A program made the translations under genes and the position numbers. DNA of 64,000 bases from Hyphomicrobiales bacterium (GTDB lineage Bacteria; Pseudomonadota; Alphaproteobacteria; Rhodospirillales; JACKKN01), in NCBI GenBank assembly GCA_024236415.1, contig JACKKN010000007.1, positions 124,001-188,000 of the forward strand. Reading direction: 5' to 3'. Of this stretch, positions 7,708 to 17,835 are shown piece by piece (the first letter of the stretch is position 1; the number at the start of each line of letters is the position of its first letter). The notes under the pieces are model-generated. The model did not search any database. It was not told where the DNA came from and worked only from the letters and a program-made list of their open reading frames with translations.

Positions 7708-8037
7708 GTGCAGTTCCGGACCCGCTACGTCGCCTTTTCCGATGCCGACCAACTGGCCTATTTGGACTTGCTGGCGGGAACCGCCGACTTCATGGACGCC
7801 TACCTGGCCCGGGCCGGCGGGTTGGAAGCGGTGCAGGAGCGGTTTCACTACATGCATGTCGCCGACACGGAATTCAACCACATTCCTGGGGACGAGATGG
7901 ACGCGTTCTACCGCATGCTGGGCTGGGAGCCTTTCGAGCATGACTTCGACCGCCATCGTGATTGGGACGAGATCGCCCAATTGAGAATGCGCCTCGGCCG
8001 GGCGCATCCCAAATACATGGGGCCCTATAAGGACTGA
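7708..8037 (+). CDS. Hybrid or decaying family 2 candidate immunity gene
   Basis: The first about 25 residues are nearly identical to the 5643 protein (QFRTRYVAF), after which the sequence is unrelated (residues about 26-109, FMDAYLARAGG to PKYMGPYKD). The codon matching the ATG of the first copy is ATA here (7693-7695), so translation would have to begin at the internal GTG 7708 or at a non-standard codon. It looks like a duplication remnant fused to another reading frame. It may be a non-functional end point of the island or a small hybrid protein. A terminator for the opposite strand follows. Confidence 0.4.
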   Translation: MQFRTRYVAFSDADQLAYLDLLAGTADFMDAYLARAGGLEAVQERFHYMHVADTEFNHIPGDEMDAFYRMLGWEPFEHDFDRHRDWDEIAQLRMRLGRAHPKYMGPYKD

Positions 8038-8064
8038 TCCCGGCGGCGTCCGGCGCCGGCACGC

Positions 8065-8090
8065 AAAAAGGGCCGCCCCAGGGGCGGCCC
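8065..8090 (-). terminator. Rho-independent terminator of grxD
   Basis: A perfect GGGCCGCCCC/GGGGCGGCCC stem with a minimal loop (8070-8090) is followed, on the minus strand, by five T residues (8069-8065). It separates the bolA-grxD end from the convergent accessory island. Confidence 0.85.
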
Positions 8091-8119
8091 CGTGTCTTCT
8101 CGCCCGTCCGGGCGGCGGA

Positions 8120-8455
8120 TCAGGACTTGTGCTCGATGCCGTTGTCGTCGAACAGCTTCTGCAGCTCGCCGGTCTCGTACATCTCGCGCACGATGTCGCA
8201 GCCGCCCACGAACTCGCCCTTGACGTAGAGCTGGGGGATGGTCGGCCAGTTGGCGAATTCCTTGATGCCCTGGCGCAGCTCGGGGTCGGTCAGGACGTCG
8301 ATGCCCTTGAACTGCACCCCCATCTGCGACAGGGCGCCGACCACGGCGGCGGAGAAGCCGCACTGCGGGAACATGGGCGAGCCCTTCATGAACAGCACCA
8401 CGGGGAAGGTCTCGATCTCCTGGCGGATGCGGGTGTTGACGGCGGATTCGGTCAT
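8120..8455 (-). CDS. grxD: Monothiol CGFS glutaredoxin (Grx4 type)
   Basis: A 111-residue glutaredoxin with the CGFS active site (MFPQCGFS), the WPTIPQLYVKG cis-proline loop and the GGCDI glutathione-binding end. Family members bind a glutathione-coordinated [2Fe-2S] cluster with BolA partners and act in cytoplasmic Fe-S delivery rather than as disulfide reductases. The gene follows bolA by 41 bases on the same strand, the usual alphaproteobacterial pairing, and ends at a strong terminator. Confidence 0.97.
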   Translation of the reverse strand: MTESAVNTRIRQEIETFPVVLFMKGSPMFPQCGFSAAVVGALSQMGVQFKGIDVLTDPELRQGIKEFANWPTIPQLYVKGEFVGGCDIVREMYETGELQKLFDDNGIEHKS

Positions 8456-8496
8456 GGCGGTTTCCTTGGGTCCGGTGTGTCTCGGTGAATGCTCGG

Positions 8497-8733
8497 TTAC
8501 GCTTCCGGCGCGCTGGTCTGCAGGGCGAGGGCGTGCAGCTCGCCGCCCATGCGGCCCTTGAGGGCGGCGTACACCATCTGATGCTGCTGCACCCGCGACT
8601 TGCCGCGGAAGGATTCGCTGACGATGCGCGCGGCGTAATGGTCGCCGTCGCCGCGCAGGTCCTCGATGTGGATCTCGGCGTCGGGCATGGCCTCCTTGAT
8701 CAGGGCCTGGATCTGGTCGGCGTGCATGGCCAT
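8497..8733 (-). CDS. bolA: BolA family protein
   Basis: A 78-residue BolA/YrbA-type protein with the RVQQHQMVYAAL helix and the conserved histidine used to bind an Fe-S cluster together with a CGFS glutaredoxin. Either M1 (8733) or the ATG two codons later could be the start. It stands between purL and grxD on the same strand, an arrangement typical of Rhodospirillales. The likely role is Fe-S trafficking or iron-responsive regulation with GrxD. Confidence 0.95.
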   Translation of the reverse strand: MAMHADQIQALIKEAMPDAEIHIEDLRGDGDHYAARIVSESFRGKSRVQQHQMVYAALKGRMGGELHALALQTSAPEA

Positions 8734-8852
8734 GGCGGCGTTCCTCGGTCGGCTTGACTCACTGTTTCGGGCACGGCGGGCCGTCCCCCGGCGATGATAT
8801 GGCGCCTATCCGCCCCAGGGTCAAGGGGGCGGAACCCCGCGATCCTCGGGCC

Positions 8853-11095
<2,243 letters not shown>

Positions 11096-11099
<4 letters not shown>

Positions 11100-11788
11100 G
11101 CCGCCAGGGCCTCCACCAGTGCGTCGAACATGGGCTTGCCGTCGATGCCGCCCAGCAGGGGGTCGGCCAGGCGCTCGGGGTGGGGCATCATGCCCAGGAC
11201 CGTGCGGCGGCGGTTGTAGATGCCGGCGATGTTCCGCTGGCTGCCGTTGGGGTTGGCGGCCGCCGTGATCTCGCCCGCCGGCGTGCAGTAGCGGAAGGCG
11301 ATGCGGCCCTCGCCCTCCAGCTCGTCCAGGGTCGCGTCGTCGGCGAAGTAGTTGCCGTCGTGGTGGGCCACCGGCACGCGGATCACCTGGCCCTGGGAGT
11401 AGTGGCCGGTGAAGGGGGTGTCGGTCCGCTCCACCCGCAGGTGCACGTCGCGGCAGACGAAGTTGAGCCCGGCGTTGCGCATCAGCACGCCGGGCAGCAG
11501 CCCGGCCTCGGTCAGGATCTGGAACCCGTTGCACACGCCCAGCACCAGCACGCCTTGCTCGGTGCGCCGCACCACCTCGCGCATGATCGGCGAGTGCGAG
11601 GCCATGGCGCCGCAGCGCAGGTAGTCGCCGTAGGAGAACCCGCCGGGCACGGCGATCAGGTCCACTTGGGGCAGCTCGGTGTCCCCGTGCCAGACCATCA
11701 GCGGCTCGGCGCCCAGCGAATTGCGCAGCGCCACCTGCATGTCGCGGTCGCAGTTGGAGCCGGGGAAGACGATGACGGCGGCTTTCAT
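11096..11788 (-). CDS. purQ: FGAM synthase glutamine amidotransferase subunit
   Basis: A 230-residue class I glutamine amidotransferase that supplies ammonia to PurL. The nucleophile cysteine is in VLGVCNGFQIL, the catalytic His/Glu in MPHPER near the C-terminus, and the N-terminus has the typical VIVFPGSNCDRD. It overlaps purL by 4 bases. Between it and purS lie about 126 bases filled with short repeats, which is unusual for this otherwise tight cluster. Confidence 0.97.
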
Positions 11789-11814
11789 GGCGGGTCTCCC
11801 TGGACGAAAGTGGC

Positions 11815-11910
11815 TGTCAGGAATCAGCTATCAGCTATCAGCTATCAGCTTTCAGCACTCAGCTTCGAACCCCTTGGCTGAAAGCTGACCGCTGAAAGCT
11901 GACCGCTTCG
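11815..11910. repeat. Short AGCT-type repeats between purQ and purS
   Basis: Three TATCAGC units in tandem are followed by two copies of GCTGAAAGCTGACCGCT about 18 bases apart, with partial palindromic character (CAGCTTTCAGC on the other strand). Very similar units occur at 26690-26745 just before the second toxin-like gene, so this is a dispersed intergenic repeat. No open reading frame is affected. Confidence 0.7.
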
Positions 11911-11914
11911 AACC

Positions 11915-12157
11915 TCACGCAACGATCTCGATGTCGTAGTTCTCGATCACCGTGTTGGCCAGGAGCTGCCTGCACATGGCCTCGACGGTCTGCTGGGCCT
12001 TGCCGGCGTCGGTCTCGTCCAGGTCCAGCTCGATGAACTTGCCCTGGCGCACGTTGTCGACCCCGCCGAAGCCGAGGGCAGCCAGGGCGTGCTGCACGGC
12101 CTTGCCCTGGGGGTCGAGGACGCCGGATTTGAGGGTGACGTGGACTTTGGCTTTCAC
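11915..12157 (-). CDS. purS: FGAM synthase subunit PurS
   Basis: An 80-residue PurS, the small dimeric protein that holds PurL and PurQ together. The start is GTG 12157 (KAKVHVTLKSGVLDPQGKAV is the usual PurS opening). It is placed between purC and purQ on the same strand. Length and the ending with YDIEIV are typical. Confidence 0.95.
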   Translation of the reverse strand: MKAKVHVTLKSGVLDPQGKAVQHALAALGFGGVDNVRQGKFIELDLDETDAGKAQQTVEAMCRQLLANTVIENYDIEIVA

Positions 12158-12197
12158 GGTGGCGGGTTCCCCTTGGTCAGGCGTTGGTGGGGCGGGG

Positions 12198-12962
12198 CTA
12201 CTGGATCGCCGAGGGCCCCGGCATGTCGCGCGGCCCGCTCTCGGGCAGGATGCCCAGGCGCCGCGCCACCTCCTGGTAGGCGTCGGCGACCTTGCCCAGG
12301 TCGTTGCGGAAGCGGTCCATGTCCAGGCGCTCGTCGGTCTTCATGTCCCACAGGCGGCAGTTGTCGGGGCTGATCTCGTCGGCCAGCACGATGCGCATGC
12401 TGTCCTCTTCCCACAGGCGCCCGAACTCCAGCTTGAAGTCCACCAGCCGGATGCCGATGCCCAGGAACAGGCCGCTCATGAAGTCGTTGACCCGCAGCGA
12501 CATGGCCATCAGGTCGTCCATGTCCTGGGGCGTGGCCCAGCCGAAGGCGGTGATGTGCTCCTCGCTGACCAGGGGGTCGCCCAGCTCGTCGGACATGAAG
12601 AAGTATTCCACCACCGAGCGTGGCAGCGGCGTGCCCTCGGCCAGGCCGAATCGCTTGGCGAAGCCGCCGGCGGCGACGTTGCGCACCTTGATCTTCAGCG
12701 GGATGATCTCGACCTCGCGCACCAGCTGCTCGCGCATGTTCAGGCGGCGCATGAAGTGGGTCGGCACGCCGATCTCGCCCAGGCGGGTCATCAGGTATTC
12801 GCTGATGCGGTTGTTCAGCACGCCCTTGCCGGTGATCACGCCCTTCTTCTGGGCTCCCAGGTCCTGGGCGTCGTCCTTGAAGTACTGCACGACGGTGCCC
12901 GGCTCCGGGCCCTCGAAGAGGACTTTCGCCCGGCCCTCGAAGATCTGTCTGCGTCTGGCCAT
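12198..12962 (-). CDS. purC: SAICAR synthase
   Basis: A 254-residue phosphoribosylaminoimidazole-succinocarboxamide synthase that joins CAIR and aspartate using ATP. Typical blocks are EGRAKVLFEG near the N-terminus, LVDFKLEFGR and LADEISPDNCRLWD. It is the first gene of the purC-purS-purQ-purL-bolA-grxD run. In related genomes the zeta-inhibitor gene and purB usually stand upstream; here a 3.4-kb NTPase gene occupies that place. Confidence 0.97.
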   Translation of the reverse strand: MARRRQIFEGRAKVLFEGPEPGTVVQYFKDDAQDLGAQKKGVITGKGVLNNRISEYLMTRLGEIGVPTHFMRRLNMREQLVREVEIIPLKIKVRNVAAGGFAKRFGLAEGTPLPRSVVEYFFMSDELGDPLVSEEHITAFGWATPQDMDDLMAMSLRVNDFMSGLFLGIGIRLVDFKLEFGRLWEEDSMRIVLADEISPDNCRLWDMKTDERLDMDRFRNDLGKVADAYQEVARRLGILPESGPRDMPGPSAIQ

Positions 12963-13089
12963 TTTTCGGATTCCGAATCTGACGCGGCGCCCGCCCGATG
13001 GGTCCCGGCGGCGCCCGCGGATAGGCTCCCTATACCAGGAAGCCGCGGTGAGGGCAACGTTGCAGGATTTGGCGTGATTCGCCGCGGAT

Positions 13090-16000
13090 TCAAGCCCCCA
13101 GATGCCGCCAATCGCGGTAATCGAAGCGCTTGATGGCGGGGAGCCAGTCGTTGAGCCGGGCGACGCTCAGCGAATCGTCCATGGGCGCCGAAAACCGGTC
13201 GAATGCCTGCGTGAAAACGCCCCATGCCTCGTCGTCCGGCGTTTCCGCAACCCGCTGCGGCGAGGCCGCCAATTCGAGGCCGTCGATGGTCCCGGATGCC
13301 TTGGCGAGTTCCTTGAAGAACCGCTTCGCCGCCCGCGGGTGGCCGCAGACCACGGCCAGCAGGAACAGGGGTTCGCGGAAGCCGGGTCTGGTGCCGTCGG
13401 TGAAGTCGGTGCGGCGGGCGCGGGGGTCGGCGGCCTTGAGCACGCGGTAGACGTTGACGAACCGCTTGATGCTGCGCGGCGTGCGGCCCACCAGGCCGCC
13501 GAGCGCGGCCATGTAGTCGGCCTCGGCCCGGGTCAGCGACAGGGCGGCGGGGTTGAGCTGCACCGGGGTCGGGCCGGGGGGATCGTTGGGCTCGCCATGG
13601 GGCTCGGCGTGCAGGAAATCGACGTAGCCGGGCGCCTCGTCCTCGACCCGGTCCTCGTCGGGCACCAGCACCTCGCCGGGGTCGCGCGGCGGCCGGCCGC
13701 CGCCGCCCGTGCCGCCGCCGCCGTTCGCATCCTCCGAACTCGCTTCCGGCGCCGCCGTGGGGCCCACCAGGTCGCCGATCAGGCTCGAGGTGCCGTCGGG
13801 CTCGGGCCGGCGCAGCCAGTAGGGGAGCTGGAAGATCTTCTCCAGGTAGTCCTGGGTGTCGGCGGCGAAGCGCTTGGCCCGGCTGCCGCCGCCGTCGGCC
13901 TCGGAGCGGCGCAGCAGCAGCGGATATTCCCGCTCCAGGCAGCGGCTGACCCAGCGCGAGTCGACCCCCACCACCACCATGAACAGCGGGAAGGCCAGCA
14001 GCAGGTGGATGGCCTCCAGCACGTCCACCACCCGGCCCGGCGGGCAGCGGTCCAGGTCGTCGACGTACAGGATGATGCGGTCGATGCGCGGCAGGTCCGG
14101 CTCGTCCCCGCCCCGCCCGCCGTCGGCGCCGACGGCGCGCAGCAGGTCCGACAGTTTCTTGAAGTCGCGGCGGATCAGGGCCAGCAGGCCCAGGTGCTTG
14201 CGGTAGTCGTCGCTCTCGGCCCGGTCGGCGATGAACTGGGCCAGGCGCTGGGTCGGCCCGGCGCGGAGTTGGGCCTCCAGGTCCTCGATCTCGCGGTCGA
14301 TGGCCCGCTTCTCCTCCTCGGCGCCCCGGATCTGGCCGTCGATGCGGTCGAGCTCCGCCTCCAGGGCCGTGACCTTGGCGCGCCGCTCGGCCTCGGCGGC
14401 GTCGACCTCGCGCAGCACGCGGTCGCGCAGGCCCTCCAGCTTGTCCAGCACGCCCGACGCCCCCGACAGGCCCTTCTTGGCCCAGGCGACCGCCACTCCG
14501 CCGACGGCGACCCCCTCGGCCAGGAACCCCGACAGGGTCGCCCAGCCGGGCCAGGCGGCGAACTTGACCGCCAGCAGCGGGCCGCCCACGGCCACGGCCA
14601 GGGTGGCGCCGCCCAGGACGATCCAGAACAGCGGTGGGATCGGCGCGCTGTACAGCGACTTCCACAGGTTTGCGGCGCGCCCGGCAACCACCCCGGCCTG
14701 GCCCAGCAGGTCCAGGATGTCCTGGGCCGTGTCGTGGGCCTCCTTGGCGCGCTTGTTGAATTCAGCGAAGCCGGGCAGGTTCTCCGAGTCCTTGGCGATC
14801 TCGTCGATCTTTCGCTTCAGGTCCTCGCCGATGTCCTCCCTGAAGGTCTCGGTCATGATCTTGCGGTTGACCTGGGCCTGGTGCTCGGCGGCGCGGGATT
14901 CCATCTCCTCGACCAGGTCCGAGATCTGCTCGGCCGTCTCCTGGCGCCGCGCCTGCACGTCCTGCAGGCGGTCGGTGATCTCGCGGCGCCGCTCCTGGGC
15001 GATGCCCAGCTCCTCGATCAGCTTGTCGAACTTCTTCTGGTCCTCGTCGCGCAGGCCGACGGCGCGGCCCAGTTCGGTGAAGATGTGGTCCACCAGGCTG
15101 GCCCACAAATTCGCCTCCACGTAGTGCCAGGCGTTGAACCAGATCTGCACCACGTTGCGGCAATAGGCGGTCTCGGCCGCCGGGCCGGCGCGGGCCACGG
15201 TGTCGCCGATCTCGATCACACGGTCACGCATCTTCTCCATGAAGAAGGTCTTGCCGCTGCCCCAGTCGCCGAACAGGCCCATGGCGAAGGGCGGCTTCAC
15301 GTCCCGCGCCGCCATCACGGACGCCAGGGCCTCGACCTCGGGCGTGATGTTCAGGCGGTCCTCGCCGCCCGTGGAGTCGGCGTTGACCCGGGCCAGCAGG
15401 GCGTCCAGCGACACCTCCGCCGGTTCCTCGCGGCCGTCGCCGGTGCCCAGGTCGGCGAAGTTGCCGGCCAGCACGCCGGTCCAGCCCTCGGCGTCGTCGT
15501 CGGGGCAGCGGGGCACGACGTAGGCCAGGAAGTCCGCGCGCGCGGCGGCCAGGTCCAGGCCCGACGGCGGGGTGGTCGCCTGCGACGGCGGCGCCGGGAA
15601 GTCGGTCAGCAGGCCCGCCACCAAATGGCGCAGGTGAATGCGCTCGCGCCCCGTGGTGCGGATGGCGGCGCGGCGGGCGCGGTCCAGCATGAAGACAAGC
15701 CCCAGGCCCGGCTGCTGCGCCTCCTGGTCCAGGATGCCGGGCGCGGACTTGGCCATCAGGCGCTCCCGGGCCGCGTCCAGGGCCTTGCCCTGGGGGCCCG
15801 ACATCACCTCGTCGATCTGCTTCCCGAACCGGCTGACCAGGAACTGGCGGGTATCGGCCTCGCCGCCCGGGTTCATGGCCACCCAGCCCAACAGGATGTC
15901 GAAGGCGGAATGGGCCGCCCCGTCGGTGGGTGCCGGCGCCTGGGCCATGAGGTCGAGGACCATGGCCGGCAGGTCGGCGAAGCGGTAGTCCCGGCGCACG

Positions 16001-16488
16001 GCCCAGGGGTAGGTGCCGCCGTCCGGGTTCCACGGCGGCGGCAGGTCGGCGCCGGCCAGGTCGCGCAGCAGGGGGCGCAGGGCCTCGGCCTCCAGGGTGG
16101 TGACGCGGAAGGCGCTGCCGGTGTCATTGCGCAGCACGGTCAGGCCCTCGAAGTGCAGGCGGTCGTCGGCCAGGACGACGGGCGACACGGGCGTGTCGAA
16201 CAGGGCCTCGCAATAGACCAGGGGGTTGACCGTGGCGCCGCCGATGTCGCCCTCGGGGTACTGCATGCCGACGATGCGGCCCCAGCCGAAGATGCCGTCC
16301 TCGTTCTCCCAGCCGAAGATGCCGGCCGCGGGCTCCCGGCGCCAGAACAGGGCCACGTCGTCGGGGCTCATGGCCGCGGCGAAGCGGCCCACGGGCACCT
16401 CCAGGGTCTCGTGGGGCGCCAGCTTTTCGGCGCGCTCGGGCCCGATCCCCAGGACCCAGTACCGCCGAAGCTCGGACACCTGCTCCAT
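13090..16488 (-). CDS. EVE-like / Clp-R-like / KAP P-loop NTPase fusion
   Basis: An 1132-residue multidomain protein. Residues about 1-145 look like an EVE (PUA-like) domain: RYWVLGIG at the start, VALFWRR, then two IFGW repeats and GRIVG. Residues about 190-300 resemble a Clp N-terminal repeat (LDRARRAAIRTTGRERIHLRHLVAGLL). Residues about 395-1000 form a KAP-family P-loop NTPase: Walker A GLFGDWGSGKT (404-414), the KAP motif FNAWHYVEANLWASLVDHIF (451-470), coiled coil, two membrane-spanning stretches (about 618-645 and 650-670), Walker B RIILYVDDLDRCP (803-816) and an RSIKRFVN segment. KAP proteins are membrane-associated NTPases, some linked to phage defence; EVE domains bind modified bases. 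A defence role is inference. It is encoded alone between purC and an NRDE gene. Confidence 0.8.
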   Translation of the reverse strand: MEQVSELRRYWVLGIGPERAEKLAPHETLEVPVGRFAAAMSPDDVALFWRREPAAGIFGWENEDGIFGWGRIVGMQYPEGDIGGATVNPLVYCEALFDTPVSPVVLADDRLHFEGLTVLRNDTGSAFRVTTLEAEALRPLLRDLAGADLPPPWNPDGGTYPWAVRRDYRFADLPAMVLDLMAQAPAPTDGAAHSAFDILLGWVAMNPGGEADTRQFLVSRFGKQIDEVMSGPQGKALDAARERLMAKSAPGILDQEAQQPGLGLVFMLDRARRAAIRTTGRERIHLRHLVAGLLTDFPAPPSQATTPPSGLDLAAARADFLAYVVPRCPDDDAEGWTGVLAGNFADLGTGDGREEPAEVSLDALLARVNADSTGGEDRLNITPEVEALASVMAARDVKPPFAMGLFGDWGSGKTFFMEKMRDRVIEIGDTVARAGPAAETAYCRNVVQIWFNAWHYVEANLWASLVDHIFTELGRAVGLRDEDQKKFDKLIEELGIAQERRREITDRLQDVQARRQETAEQISDLVEEMESRAAEHQAQVNRKIMTETFREDIGEDLKRKIDEIAKDSENLPGFAEFNKRAKEAHDTAQDILDLLGQAGVVAGRAANLWKSLYSAPIPPLFWIVLGGATLAVAVGGPLLAVKFAAWPGWATLSGFLAEGVAVGGVAVAWAKKGLSGASGVLDKLEGLRDRVLREVDAAEAERRAKVTALEAELDRIDGQIRGAEEEKRAIDREIEDLEAQLRAGPTQRLAQFIADRAESDDYRKHLGLLALIRRDFKKLSDLLRAVGADGGRGGDEPDLPRIDRIILYVDDLDRCPPGRVVDVLEAIHLLLAFPLFMVVVGVDSRWVSRCLEREYPLLLRRSEADGGGSRAKRFAADTQDYLEKIFQLPYWLRRPEPDGTSSLIGDLVGPTAAPEASSEDANGGGGTGGGGRPPRDPGEVLVPDEDRVEDEAPGYVDFLHAEPHGEPNDPPGPTPVQLNPAALSLTRAEADYMAALGGLVGRTPRSIKRFVNVYRVLKAADPRARRTDFTDGTRPGFREPLFLLAVVCGHPRAAKRFFKELAKASGTIDGLELAASPQRVAETPDDEAWGVFTQAFDRFSAPMDDSLSVARLNDWLPAIKRFDYRDWRHLGA

Positions 16489-16568
16489 GGCGCAAACCTC
16501 CCCGCCGCGCGGGTCGCATTATACGGGAAAAAGCGCCGGGATTGGAATCGCGTCGGCTGCGGCGAAAT

Positions 16569-17318
16569 CTATGCGGTCACGGGGGCGTAGGCGGCCTCGC
16601 CGGGGCGGCCGGGGGCGAACAGGAACACCGGCGCCGCTTCGCCGCCCGGCGCCGGCAGGGCCACCAGGGACGAGCTGACGGTGCCGAAGGCGTCGCCGCG
16701 CACCACGCAGAGCGCGCCGTCGGGGCCGGCCCAGGCGGCGTGGTCGCGCGACCCGAGCAGGTCGGTCCAGGCGGTCCAGTCGCCGGCCGCCGGGTCGGGT
16801 ACCGGCGCGGCGGTGAACCGCGGCAGGAAGCGCGCGGCGCGGGGCGAGGCCGGGTCGTTCAGGTCGTAGGCCGTGACCATGCCCAGGTTGTCCGGCAGGG
16901 CGAAATGCTCGGTCACGCCGTCGTCGGTGTGGCGCAGCCAGAAGCCCGCGGCGGCGTCGGCGATGACCATGTTGAAGGGGCGGTAGGGGGCCTCCGCCAC
17001 GGCGGCGCGCACGTTCGCCACGGCTTCTTGCGCGTCGGCGGCGTCCAGCGCGCGCAACGGTAATTCACCTCGGCTGGCCATGCCCGGGGCCGGGCCCAGG
17101 CTGTGGCGGCGGTTCAGGATGCCGGCCACCACCCCGGCGTCGTTCAGCCCCAGCCAGGTGCCGCCGGCCAGGCGGTCGCGCCCGGCCCGGGTGCCGGGGC
17201 GGCCGGGCCAGTGGCGCCCAGGCGGGTCCCAGGGGCGGTCGGCCATCTCGTCGCGGTTGGCGGCCAGCAGCAGGGGCCAGGGGTGCCCGGGGCGGCGCAG
17301 GACGATCACGGTGCACAT
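16569..17318 (-). CDS. NRDE (TANGO2-like) family protein
   Basis: A 249-residue protein opening with MCTVIVL and an AANRDE motif that defines the NRDE/TANGO2 superfamily, followed by GGTWLGLNDAG. The N-terminal cysteine after the initiator methionine is the expected N-terminal nucleophile position of the family. Suggested roles range from heme handling to lipid metabolism; none can be chosen here. It stands 80 bases upstream of the KAP gene on the same strand and is divergent from the next gene. Confidence 0.9.
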   Translation of the reverse strand: MCTVIVLRRPGHPWPLLLAANRDEMADRPWDPPGRHWPGRPGTRAGRDRLAGGTWLGLNDAGVVAGILNRRHSLGPAPGMASRGELPLRALDAADAQEAVANVRAAVAEAPYRPFNMVIADAAAGFWLRHTDDGVTEHFALPDNLGMVTAYDLNDPASPRAARFLPRFTAAPVPDPAAGDWTAWTDLLGSRDHAAWAGPDGALCVVRGDAFGTVSSSLVALPAPGGEAAPVFLFAPGRPGEAAYAPVTA

Positions 17319-17466
17319 GGCTTGGGGTTATAGCCCATTTGACGAAACAGGTGTGCGGTGCAAAAATATTTTACAGGGAATTCATTGCGGCGCGGCCCGT
17401 TTGCCCGTAAGTTCCGGCGCGCAGGGCCGAGGCGCCACGCCGATCCAAAACCCCGGGGATTCAGCC

Positions 17467-17835
17467 ATGTCAGACGTGTTCGACAGCCGCGAAAAGAGCG
17501 AAGAAGCCAAGTACAAGATGGACGCGGAAATGCGCTTCAAGGCGCAGTCCCGGCGCAACAAGCTGCTGGGCCTGTGGGCCGCCGAGCGCATGGGCCTGGG
17601 CAAGGACGAGGCCGCGTCCTACGCCAAGGACGTGGTGGCCGTGGACTTCGATGAGCCGGGCGACGGCGACGTCATCCGCAAGGTCATGAAGGACCTGGGC
17701 GACCGTGGCGCCGGCATCAGCGAGGACGACCTGCGCGAGCAGATGGACCGCCTGTACGCTAAGGCCCTGGAACAGCTCAGCAAGGAATACCCGGACGCCC
17801 TGGGCCCCGACCACAGCCGCGTCGGCGGCGAATAG
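17467..17835 (+). CDS. F1-ATPase inhibitor zeta-type protein (DUF1476)
   Basis: A 122-residue highly charged helical protein of the DUF1476 family. Its Paracoccus member is the zeta subunit that inhibits ATP hydrolysis by the F1 motor. The N-terminal FDSREKSEEAKYKMD is the inhibitory helix region of the family. In most relatives the gene sits next to purC and purB; here it is on the opposite strand to both and separated from each by several kb. Its 3' end overlaps the convergent rhombosortase gene by 59 bases. Confidence 0.92.
   Translation: MSDVFDSREKSEEAKYKMDAEMRFKAQSRRNKLLGLWAAERMGLGKDEAASYAKDVVAVDFDEPGDGDVIRKVMKDLGDRGAGISEDDLREQMDRLYAKALEQLSKEYPDALGPDHSRVGGE

Larger units (their letters stand above)
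4657..7785 (+). repeat. Tandem duplication of toxin tail and immunity genes (2050-base offset)
   Basis: Block A (about 4657-5735) and block B (about 6706-7785) contain the same order: toxin tail end, family 1 gene, 70-base spacer, start of family 2. The offset is 2050 bases for the family 1 start, its stop and the family 2 start. DNA identity is low at the toxin end and very high from about 5335/7385 to 5735/7785, including the untranslated spacer with TATCGGATGATGTGATTG. Confidence 0.8.

Noticed and set aside
13102..16590. An 1162-codon open frame on the plus strand opposite the KAP NTPase gene
   Set aside because: Its product is a low-complexity Gly/Ala/Arg/Gln string without family blocks; it arises from GC-rich codon bias of the real gene on the other strand.
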